64,000 bases of DNA from Corella eumyota. Its lineage: Eukaryota > Chordata > Ascidiacea > Phlebobranchia > Corellidae. How positions within the stretch are numbered: the first letter of the stretch is position 1; the number at the start of each line of letters is the position of its first letter. The notes beneath the pieces were generated by a model. That model made no database searches. It saw only the letters and a list, made by a program, of their open reading frames with translations, and was not told the DNA's origin. The stretch covers positions 9,150,990 to 9,214,989 of the forward strand of contig OY720102.1 in the NCBI GenBank assembly GCA_963082875.1, read 5' to 3'. Below, in pieces: positions 17,740 through 27,501 of the stretch. The position numbers were made by a program, and so were the translations under genes.

Positions 17740-18390
17740 AAAGCAGCTATTGTCTAAAAAATCGTTGTAATGTTCCAAGAATGTCATTTCAAACTTCTCT
17801 ATTTATTCTTCCCTCCTTCCTGTTCATTTTTTCCTCCTCCCTGGTGAGCTCCCGGTCATTCGCTCTCTCCTGTAATACCCTTACAAGCTCCGCAATATCA
17901 GGGTCTGCAGTAGCTTTCGTAAATAAATTAAGTTTTGAAAAAGTACATATGCTGTAGTTTTAATAGGGCACATAAGTGTACACAAAAACATTTGAATCAA
18001 ATCTGACTTACTTTATTTATGACTTCTTCGTTCTGGTGCACCAGAATTTGAGGGACCTGCCATTCCAGAGCTTGGGGGCCCTGGCATGCCGGAAGTCAAG
18101 GGCCCTGCTCTTTTAGAGGTTGAAGGCCTTGGCATTGCAGAACTTGATGGCTCCGGCACATTCGAAGTTTGTTCAGCAAACATTTTTTAAAGTAAACAAA
18201 ATTAGTATTTGATGGTATGTAAAGTGATTTTACCATAAATTAAAACTGTTTGAACATTTACTATTCCTTCATGTTGTAATTCCTCACCTTTGCTGGTAAA
18301 ATCCAACAATAACGGTTCAGAAAATATTTGGGGTGGGCCTCTAGATAATTCAAATGCATCACCCTCGACGCAGGTATCCATGATTGCTCA
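17740..18390 (-). pseudogene. Harbinger accessory gene, facing the transposase
   Basis: Minus-strand pieces starting MDTCVEGDAFELS at 18381 with a donor near 18288. A Pro/Ser-rich block follows (18184-18023: PEPSSSAMPRPSTSKRAG then repeated GMPGPPSSGMAGPS). A charged, heptad-like stretch comes next (LVRVLQERANDRELTREEEK, about 17895-17830), and a tail contains FLEHYNDFLD (about 17780). A Ser/Pro linker plus an Arg/Glu helix is typical of the C-terminal half of the Myb/SANT-like proteins encoded by Harbinger elements. The Myb domain itself is not seen. It converges on the transposase. Frames are broken; the assignment is inferred mainly from position. Confidence 0.5.
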
Positions 18391-18439
18391 TAAAACGTTG
18401 AAATTGCAATTTTATACATATTTAACTAAAAACTAATAA

Positions 18440-18720
18440 AAAGTTTGGTGACACCTGGATTAGACCAGGGATCATTTGATTTAAAAAAAGCAAAAGTTAA
18501 AGGTCTTTGATCTTAGTAAATGGTGAAGACTCAACCTTGGGTAAAATAACGAACAGCTAAATACATTGCTAGCAGTTCCCGATCAAATGCGCTATATTTT
18601 AATTTCGGCAGGTCGCAAATATTTAGTAAAGAAAGCAAGGGGTGTCCAATATCCATCGATTAGTTGTTGCAAAACGCCACCAACTGTTATGATGCGTCTA
18701 CCATTTAGGCTGTTGTGGCG
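18440..18720 (-). mobile_element. Ty3/Gypsy-type retroelement fragment (fossil)
   Basis: A short minus-strand remnant of the end of a Gypsy reverse transcriptase and the start of its RNase H: VGGVLQQLIDGYWTPLAFF, then YSAFDRELLAMYLAVRYF, then a QRPLTFAFF segment. It is broken and isolated, with no long terminal repeat recognised beside it. Age appears old. Confidence 0.8.
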
Positions 18721-18759
18721 TGTGCTTGGGGGTGATGCAGTATAACACAATTAGCATGT

Positions 18760-19930
18760 GATAATTTTGCCTTGACGAAAGCGAGTTCCGTGTTACGTAT
18801 ATAATCATTTCTATTATAAATAATCATTTCTATTATAAATAAAAAGTAATTAATGCAACTGGAGTTTTTTAATTTGTTTTAAAACACAAAAATAATTGTA
18901 ACGTTTTTAGTAACTTCCGATACATTTCTATTTAAGTAGCGGTTTATTTTATTGAAGTTCATGATTTTTTAACGAACTACCCGTAATCGTAGTAGATTTT
19001 TCAAGTAACGTTGCTTAAGTTATTTGTAACAGATATCAGTTTACTAATTTTAATAAACTTAAATGTTTGTGTAAATTCCAATTAAAATTTGTGGTAATAA
19101 ATTAATTTTAATAAATTAATTTAACAAAATCTTTAAAAACATCCCAATATTTAGATGTTTTACCTACATGTGTGCTTATATTAGGTTAACGAATTTAAAA
19201 TACTTGGGCAAAATTGAACTTAGTTATTAAATGTTTACAAAGTAATTAAGTAAAAATAAAGAAAGTGTTTAAAAAATGTTAACTAAATGAATTAGTCTTT
19301 TACATTCACGTATTTTCATTAAACTTGTTTGCCAACTTATGACGTCATGTAGAATAGATTATAACGCCCGGAGCTAAAAGTTAAAAAATTAAGCTTATTT
19401 TGCAAATATCGTTTATAATGTTGTTTAGGTGTCATTCATATTAGGTGCATTAGTTTTATGAAAGCGATTTAATTTTACGTTACTAGGACCTTAAGAAAAT
19501 ATTTAAAAATATAGAATACTCTTATTTTTTATAATATTAAATAGCAAAATTAAATAGTCTATGTAGGTTAGCAAGGTTATTTTGTAAAAAAAATATCAGT
19601 TTTGTTGTAAGGTTACTTCTTTTTTAATCTCTTATCAATATTGTAACCAAAATTAATATTTTAAGCTTAGCTGTGTGTTAAACATACAAGAATAGGGTTA
19701 CATTTTTATTTAAATGCATTTCTTAAGACGCGATAAATTGTTAAAAAAACAGTGTTTTTTCGTTAACTTGAATTGATTTTCTCTTGATATTACCAGGCCA
19801 ATTTAATAGCGTAACCTTTATATACTTTTTTAATACTTGGAACCAAGTAACCTTTTCCATCTCATAATACGGTAAATTTTTTCCCGCTTTTTCTTTTTCC
19901 ACCTCCCCTCATTTTCGGACATACAAGGGT
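18760..19930. other. A+T-rich stretch without recognisable gene
   Basis: No coding frame. Contains a 17-base perfect tandem, TAATCATTTCTATTATAAA twice near 18803-18841, and TTAATTTTAATAAATTAATTT-type simple A+T tracts near 19095. Otherwise nothing is seen. Confidence 0.4.
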
Positions 19931-19949
19931 TTTTTCATTTCCTTGGTTT

Positions 19950-21017
19950 TATGGATGTCAGCCATTTAATCTCTTGATTTATTAACAACTTAATGTTTTA
20001 TGACCTTGACAGGCATTCTTTAGTATCAGGTTTAGTTGGTGAGCATAACAGTACACAAATTTGGCATGGGGAAAACATTCCTGCATTTTTTTTTCACTCC
20101 TAACAGATGCACCATCATATGTCTGGGCAAAAAGTTTTTCTTTTAGATGAAAAGGTTGAAATGCATTTTTAAAAGGGAGGTAATACCAACAGCAGTACCG
20201 TCATTAGCTTCAAAATATGACAGAAACCGTTCCACGGGATAGCCATTCACAACAAATCTAAGAAGTACTGCAAATTGTGATCTATTGGCAATATCAAATG
20301 TTTCGACTGCTTGAACAGCAACAAAAATCAGCATTACCTATGTCTTTCTCTAATGTATATCTATACACAGTAAACATGCAATCTAAAAGTTCATTTTGGA
20401 TTGTCTTTGATGTATATTTATTTACTGTGGCACTTTCCAAATGCTCTTTTAAAATGTTATCCGATTTTGCCATCTGCCGCAATAAATCCAAAAATATACC
20501 TCGGTTGAAGGAATCTTTTGATTCATCATGTCCTCGCATACCTATTTCATGTACTCCACAAAATTTTAAACAGCCAACAATGAAGTCGAGAATGTGTCTA
20601 TTTTTTTTAACAGTTTTATTGTGCCTATCAACAGATAAGCTGTGTCCTACACTAATCTGTGACAAAATATCCACTGTTCCTAGTACGTTATATGAAAGTG
20701 CATTGTTGATGCCGTTTTATTCTGTCTGAATGATGTTGCACATTTTTGAAACCTTTCTTCGACCAAGTAACCTCTGTTTCTCCATTTTTTCGAAATAAAA
20801 GGCAGTAAAAACAAAAAAAAACTTTTTTTTCTCCTCGCTTACAGTAAGCCATTCGTTTCTCGAAAACCACTGAACATTAAATTTTCTGTTTTGCTTAGGC
20901 CCTGTACCTTTTATAACAATAGTTTTTGGCTGATGAGGTCCAAGGCGCTTTAAGTCTAACTTCACCTCAAAGGAAAAAAAAAAGTTCCCCGTTAGCCCCA
21001 TAGACGAGCCGCCACTG
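19950..21017 (-). mobile_element. hAT/ZMYM1-like transposon, 5' end and N-terminal half
   Basis: Minus-strand element beginning with the terminal repeat at 21017: CAGTGGCGGCTCGTCTATGG, followed by GGCTAA. It runs left through a truncated transposase gene and is cut off near 19950, before the C-terminal half. The same terminal sequence opens relics at 38338 and 42592, and its inverse closes one at 29806. It is therefore an active family in this genome's history. Confidence 0.8.
19960..21001 (-). pseudogene. hAT transposase with TTF-type zinc finger (ZMYM1/DUF4371-like), truncated
   Basis: Minus-strand transposase N-terminal half. WFSRNEWLTVSEEKKKFF, then (frame-shifted) FCFYCLLFRKNG and WSKKGFKNVQHHSDRIKRH, form the TTF-type zinc finger. 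The DUF4371 region follows: MRGHDESKDSFNRGIFLDLL, TVNKYTSKTIQNELLDCMF, then DIANRSQFAVLLRFVVNGYP and VERFLSYFEANDGT. Next, in another frame, CFPHAKFVYCYAHQLNLILK gives the conserved C-x2-H and the hAT core. There are frameshifts near 20870, 20680 and 20310, and the catalytic Glu and dimerisation domain are missing, so it is inactive. A related small fragment lies at 28560-28705. Confidence 0.85.
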
Positions 21018-21177
21018 GACTTCGTACATTATGCTTAGTGTCTCTAATCACATGTTTGTTAATAACAAAAAATAAAACCAATTTAAATGTTGGGTAAAGT
21101 ACTGTTTATTGATATAAGATAGAAGTAATTTTTAAGTAATTTATTCGTTACAGTTCTTAAAAAAAACTCGTTTCTGT

Positions 21178-21425
21178 CTCTAGCTTATTCTATTTTATAT
21201 TCTGCGGTACTCCCTAATTTATTTCGTACTTTACGGTTCTGCCTAATTCTGTCTTCTATTTTGCGGTTCTAGCTAATTTTTCCATGTATTTTCGGTCCTA
21301 CCTATTTCTTTCTAGAAGTTTAAGGACCTACCTAATTCATTCTCGTATTTTGCGATCAAAGCTGATTTTCTCTCGTTTTTTACGATAATAGCTAATTCAC
21401 TATCGTTTTTTAATCTTGTTTATTT
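21178..21425 (+). repeat. Degenerate ~30-bp minisatellite
   Basis: About eight imperfect tandem units of 29-31 bases with the pattern CTAATT-[T/C]-T-TCGTATTTTGCGGTTCTAC. Anchors: CTAATTTATTTCG, CTAATTCTGTCTT, CTAATTTTTCCAT, CTATTTCTTTCTA, CTAATTCATTCTC, CTGATTTTCTCTC, CTAATTCACTATC. Non-coding; no neighbouring gene explains it. Confidence 0.75.
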
Positions 21426-21429
21426 TACT

Positions 21430-23330
21430 GTCTAAAAACGCTATTTAAATCGACAAGACATGTTTTATTAAGCCTAGTTTACCTCAACTCTTCTATGAAA
21501 AAAGCACTTAAAGTTTTTAAAAACACTTGACTTATATTTTAGAAAACTTAGGATTCAGGCAAACATTTATTCGGTCAACATAATTTTGACCTTTTGGGCG
21601 GATACCATTGTTATTATAGAGTTAGGGCATATATTTAATAAAACCATAAAAAATCATGGCTGCAAATTAATTTAGTTAATTTTCAGTTAATTTTGCAATA
21701 TAAAATATTGTACGGTCTGAAAGTAACTATAAAATTATTGGCCGATCTGGGGCGGCATTACGAAACTTTTTAAGTTAAACTCGACTATCAGAAAATGCGT
21801 CAAAATTTAAATCGGTATTACGTGCGTTAAAATAATTTTTTTAAATAAAAAAGTAAGGAACAGCAAAAAAAGAGATTTGCGCCACGCATAATGATGTCAT
21901 TAACGTTTTAAATGGAAATTACGGGCTACGTATTTTAACAATGTTAACTAAAGTCTTTAACGGATGGCCCGAAAGGTAATTATTTTTTATAGTAAAAATG
22001 ATGTTTAAAAAACGCGTTACTTTACAAAACAAAATGTAAGTATTTTATACACATGTATTTACTCAAACAAATAAAACTATGTTTTTTTACCATTTTTTAG
22101 AAAAACGTATTAGAAACTCGAGACACAAATTTAAACCGAATTATTATTTAAATTTGCTTAATTGTTTAGAAGTAATGTGCCAATCGCCGTTTTTTATGAT
22201 CGAAATCGGTTCGTATTCGTAATATTTATTCGCGATCCGATAACGTGACCGAATAACCGGTAACTTTGTCGTCACTAAATTACAAATAAATTGACCTTCT
22301 GTGTTAAACACTTTTAATTACTTATTCACACGTTTGTTTAAATATTTAACCGTAACATTCAGTATAATTTTGAAGATCAAAAGGCCCTTTTACTAGCGCG
22401 GAAATAACGCGCTGTAAATGAATTTGCGTAAATTTATTAAATAAAAGTATCGTAATACTATTAATTATGACGTTACAATATTTTTAAAAATTTTATAAAA
22501 ATCTATATGGTTTAGGCATGTTAAGTGCGTGTTTATTTGTGACGCTAAATACCTTAAAAAATCGGTGATTTACGATCACCATTTTGATCGGCACATCAAT
22601 ACTTTTTAGAAACAATAATTGGCTAAGCCTAACTTGACGCCAATTAAATAAGGGTACTTTTAGAGGTATAAAAGCAACACAGACTTTTAACAAGAATATC
22701 TAGTGGACGCTGCTTCTTTGGCACAGCAAAAGATTAAGAACAAATCACGGTGCTACTTTATTACGCTAGTGTCTTTAATAACAGTTCAAGTTACGTCGCA
22801 GCTAAAGTGTGTGTTTTAAAGTGTGTGTCTATAACCTTATTCAAATAATATTGGTTAGTATAAATAAACCAAATAGTAAAAAAATATGCGAATAATTAAA
22901 GGTATGATAAGCTAACATTACATACTTGCAAATTGCACTAAATAAACCATTATACACATACAATAAACAACTACACAAACATTAACATCAGATACTGGTA
23001 TCACTTGAAAAATATTAATCCTAAAACAATGCAATTTAAAAGCAAAAATAAAACGAAAATTTCCCAGGTGAAAATTCTAAGAATTTCATGCATTAAACTC
23101 TACTACGTCCATTCGCGGTCTAAAAACTTTGCCAAGTTATAAAGAAATAATAGAAATAATCAAGCGTTAAGCCGCTTAAAATTAAAAGCCACAGCGCCGT
23201 GCTGCGTAGGATGTAGCGACGCCGTGCCTCGCAATACACAAAAGTAAAGTGGGAAAAATAGGTTATTGTTCAACACTAATTCCCTTCGTATTTTAAGGTT
23301 TTAAGTTTTTTGAGCACGTAGGGATTTTAA
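21430..23330. other. Intergenic region upstream of the ficolin-like gene
   Basis: No gene. At 21749 the sequence GGGGCGGCATTACGAAAC resembles a Harbinger-type terminal repeat (its inverse, GTTTCGTAATGCCGCCCC, occurs at 48189-48206 with TTCGTAATGCC in common), so part of the stretch is probably a MITE. The final few hundred bases (about 23030-23330) should hold the promoter of the gene that starts at 23333; no clear TATA box is seen. Confidence 0.45.
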
Positions 23331-23332
23331 AA

Positions 23333-26300
23333 ATGCATAAGTTGTTTTTTAAATTGCTGTGCTTTGGGTTTTTGATTGAACTAGCTCAAAACACAACAAA
23401 AGTTGTTTTAACTTGTGGAAATAACAACGTCGCAATAGCTAGGGGACCAACTGGGCCTCAGGGCGCAGACGGTGCCAGGGGTTCTCCCGGTGCGAAAGGG
23501 GAGCCGGGAGGCTGCGATAAATGCCGAGATTTCCTGCTTAAGATGCAGAATAAAATCTTGAAGCTTGAATCCCAGCTAAAGGGTATTAATGTATTTAAGT
23601 ACGCAAATATGCCTCAAGTTTATTGCAACAACTAGAAATATATTTTCGATTTTAAAATTAGTAGGATTAATATTACTTTAAATTTTTTCCGTTTACTAAC
23701 TTTATTTATAATTTTTTAGCTGTGCAACCCACACATTGTAAAAGTGAAGCCAAAAATAACACTGCTTTGATGGCGCTTAATATGCAACCGACGGATTGTA
23801 AAGGCTTTAACAATGAGACAAGAAGCAGAATATATAACGTTATTATAAACCAAGAAATAACTTTAGTTTATTGTGATCAAACTACAGACGGTGGTGGTTG
23901 GATGGTAAATATCATTAACTTTTTTAATTAGTTTTTACTTTTAGATTATCAGTATTGACCAAATTTCATAATATTTTTAAGGTCATTCAAAGGCGCATTA
24001 ATGGCTCCCAAGACTTTTATCTGAATTGGGAAAACTACGTGAATGGTTTTGGAAACGTATCGGGCGAATACTGGCTTGGTATGTTGTTATAAGTTTATTT
24101 TTTGTTTTTTCATGTAAAAAATACATATTACATTTAATATAATGTTACATTGATAAATAGGTTTAAATTATCTTCACCATTTGACAAAATCACAAAATTT
24201 TGAACTTAAAATAGTTCTGGTCGATTGGGAAGACGAAATACGTTTTGCCAGATACAGGTAAAAAAAATGTTACATAAATATTATTGACTAGTTTTAATTA
24301 TTAATTTTTTATATTTAAGCAACTTTAAAGTTGGAAACCCTGAAAGTTTTTATCAATTGACCGTGGAAGGTTATAGCGGTAATGCAGGTTTGTAAAATTA
24401 ATTTTTTAAGGTGGTGTTTTTTTCATGTAAAAAGATCGACTTTATTTGCCTTAACTTAAGGTAACATTTGTTACTTTGGTTAAATTTTAAATATAAGTGT
24501 ACGAACCCTACTTGGTTATTTCGTAGTATATGTATATTTAGTTTGATGGTATCCAGTAGTGTGGTGTACCGGGTATGACATCGATCTACGAGTCGAAAAG
24601 TTTCGGGTTTGAGCTGTACCAATAACAAACTATTCGCTCTTAAGTTCGGCGTTTTCAGATAACTTAAAAACATAACCTAACAGCACATCCTCACCCAAAA
24701 TATAAACAAAGAAAAACTATTAATTTAAAGGGGAACTCAACAGAAAAATAAGGATAGCCAATATGTTTTCTAAAATGTACCGAGTTTAAAATTCCAATTA
24801 AAAATATTTTCGGGCCTATAATAAACCTAATTCGTTGTTTTTAACTTCAACGGCAAACCCCTTATGACGTCGCCGGGTTGTACGCGAATTTGTTAAAGCT
24901 ATACGTTATGATGCGGTCATGAGCTTTTTAAAGTCGTACCAGTTTTCTATAAGAGTTAAACTATTATAAAAACGTTAATAAGCTTACCCAAGGATTGTCT
25001 TACATTGCACAAGTATTTTTATGTTTAGATAAGCAAAAAATAATTTTTTAGGCATGTTGCAAGAGTTTACATTTGACTGTTTTTGTTTAAACCATTAGAC
25101 TCTTATCCCCATGCCAAACTGACTTGATTTATTATGTAGCAATACAAAATAATTTTTAGTAAAACGACGCTAAAATATATGGTTATTTCTATTCTGTTAC
25201 TACACGCTTCAAAAAACGTTATTATTCTATGAAAGGCAAAAAAGTAAAGTCGCAAAAATGTAAACGGCTTTTATTAAAAATTTAAATCTTTAGAATAATT
25301 GTTATAAGCCTTTTAATCTGTAAACCATAGTTATGTCTATTGCTAAAAACAAAATGATGTTAAAGACTAGAATTGTTGCTGGTGCACAATTACAACCCTT
25401 TGCATTTGAACCAGTTGAGGAGGCTGAAATCACTAATGACAGTGTTGATTGTAGTGTTGTTTTACAAGAAACTGAGCATAACACTGTCTGAATAAGAAAG
25501 TCTAAGTTGCAAAAAAATTTTAAATTTTGAACATGCATTTATTCAAGAACATTGTTTTTTTGAAAACCCTTTATTCAATGTAGTTTGTCTCGATAGAAAT
25601 AAACTAAAAGTTGCATCACTTATGATAAGCGAATTTTGTGAAAATCAACAAATAATTTACGTACAAACAACACACAGTAGCATATACTAACTTTTTTTAA
25701 CAGCTAAACGCAGATATATAAATAAAAGTTTGCATTTGACAGTCTGGCAATAGAACAAATTTTCTAATAGGCTTAAACACTTTTTTGCCGCATTTATACA
25801 AATAAAAACACTTGTGCAATGTAGAACTATTCTCGGGGAAGCTCATGAACGTTTTTATAATAGTTTAACTTTTATATAAAACTTGTACGACATTGAAACA
25901 GCTTATGACCGACCGCATCATAACGTTTAGCTAACAAATTCGCGTACAACCCGGTGACGTCATTAAGGTTTGCCGTCGAAGTTCAAAACATCGAATCAGC
26001 TTATTACAGACACAAAAATATTTTTAATTAAAGTTTTAAACTTGGTACAGTTCATAAAAACATATTAGCTGGCCCTATTTTTCTGTTGAGTTCCCCTTTA
26101 AGGTTATACAAACTGTTTTATTTTTAAAAGCTCCAAAAAAAATAATTAAATTATCGTCGTGCGCGCGTAAATTGGCAAGTTTCGACCACAATACAACAAT
26201 TAAAATGCAAATTGTAAAGTGCACATTCAAAAACAAAATACGCTGTTATGAAAAGTTAAATTAATAAAGGAGGTTGTTCAATTTAAATAATATAATTTAG

Positions 26301-26569
26301 TAAATTTTTATATTTATGTAGGCGATTCAATGGCTTGGCATAATGGTAGTTCGTTTTCCACATTTGATCAAGATCATGATGACTGGAGTGATGGTAACTG
26401 CGCCAACAACCGTCATGGTGCTTGGTGGTACGTAAGTTGTGCCAACACAAATCTAAACGGAAACTATCTTGTTGGGGAAGTTTTAAATAAGCGTGGCATC
26501 TATTGGTGGTTTTGGAAAAATAACCAATATTTGTTAAAAAGGGTAAAGATGATGATTAGGCCGTTGTGA
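23333..26569 (+). CDS. Ficolin-like secreted lectin (collagen stalk plus fibrinogen domain), six exons
   Basis: Best host gene in the window. Exons: 23333-23582, 23720-23904, 23982-24078, 24161-24257, 24320-24387, 26322-26569; all junctions are GT-AG and the phases agree, giving about 314 residues, ficolin length. Residues 1-20 are a signal peptide (MHKLFFKLLCFGFLIELAQN). Seven Gly-X-Y triplets start at residue 38, followed by CDKCRDFLLKMQNKILKLES, a Cys-anchored coiled-coil neck. The fibrinogen-like domain follows: PTDCKG, VYCDQTTDGGGWM, VIQRRINGSQDFYLNWENY, FARYSNFKVGN, then the calcium site FDQDHDDWSDGNCA, AWWYVSC, NLNGNYLVG, WWFWKNN and MMIRPL at the end. Such proteins bind acetylated sugars on microbes in innate immunity. 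No stops or frameshifts. Intron 5 carries a TTAA element. Confidence 0.93.
24540..24660 (+). repeat. Possible tRNA-derived SINE head in ficolin intron 5
   Basis: CCAGTAGTGTGGTGTACCGG followed 45 bases later by AAGTTTCGGGTTTGAGCTG is spaced like the A and B boxes of a tRNA-derived SINE. The B box fits only loosely (GGTTTGAGCTG versus GGTTCGANTCC). No tail was identified. Weak call. Confidence 0.35.
24729..26097. mobile_element. Non-autonomous TTAA element with ~255-bp inverted repeats, in ficolin intron 5
   Basis: A 1369-bp element flanked by exact TTAA copies (24725-24728 and 26098-26101). Both ends read AGGGGAACTCAACAGAAAAA inward, and the inverted arms stay alignable for about 255 bases, through TTGTACGCGAATTTGTTA and GTTATGATGCGGTC. 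The core has no transposase; the longest minus-strand frame (25538-25302, 78 codons, CNCAPATILVFNIILFL) is unrecognised. TTAA plus a 5'-AGGG end suits a piggyBac- or Kolobok-mobilised MITE. It lies wholly within the intron, and the exon junctions are untouched. Confidence 0.9.
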
Positions 26570-27500
26570 AATATTTGTTAACTAGTAGAAATACTTTATT
26601 AAAAGCATTTTTTAATATTTTTTTTTTGTTAATATTAGATATCCATTAAAAACCTACATATTTCCTAGAATATTGTCAAATAAATTTCTCAACTTTTTCG
26701 TGTTAGTTCAACATTAATGTGATTGTGTTAAAATCTTAAAATGTCTAAATGTATGTATATAGTTGTGCTCATTATTATTTTAGCATTGCTTTACCATTAA
26801 ATAATAAAATTATGACTAAAGTGCAAACAATTTTACGCGGTATAACACAATATATTTTGGATTACTTGTACAACAATTTTGTATTCAGCAAATTCTCTCT
26901 TGATTTTACGGCCCTAGATTATTTTCTGTCATTTTTAGGAGTCTACATGCCAATAGGAAACCACAGGTACTTTTGAGAAAGCACTTTAATTTCTAAACAA
27001 AAATAAGATCAAAAAATTTTTTTAAATCGTTTTCTAACCTTAGATATTCTGGCTAATGTTGATTCGATCGACATGTTTTTAATCGTTTTGGTAGATGCCA
27101 TAGTGGTTTTAAAGTCAGGGTTGAGGTAAATATTTATAAAATATAAAAAACCTATAGTCAAGTTTGGAAAGTATCATAATGTACGCCGGTCCTGTCAACG
27201 GGCTTTAGTAATAGTGTATCTCGAATTCAGGGTTTCCCAAATTAGCTAGATACCACGGGAGTCATGGTGTAAATTGAAAATTTATCAACTGACGTCAAAT
27301 ACTTTAATTCTTTTAACTTTTTTAAACAAGTAATTTTACAACTCAAATGCAGCAAAGATTCCATTAGAAATTATTGATAAAATATTTACCTATCAGGCAA
27401 ACTGTTTCAAAAATATAAATGTTTTTAAAATTGATATTAACAAATACATTTTCACATTTAAAAAAACCTTAAATAAGTTTCCAAACAATCCTTTCTAAAA
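26570..27500. other. 3' flank of the ficolin-like gene
   Basis: No further gene. AATAAA-like signals occur after the stop (CAAATAAATTTC near 26681). A frame at 26749-26976 (75 codons, hydrophobic and unrecognised) is probably chance. The rest is A+T-rich spacer. Confidence 0.4.
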
Positions 27501-27501
27501 A

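Noticed and set aside
20277-20729. Plus-strand 150-codon frame
   Set aside because: Antisense shadow of the hAT transposase on the minus strand.
26749-26976. Small membrane protein gene downstream of the ficolin-like gene
   Set aside because: The frame is hydrophobic mainly through A+T-rich codons, with no start context or partner. Likely chance.
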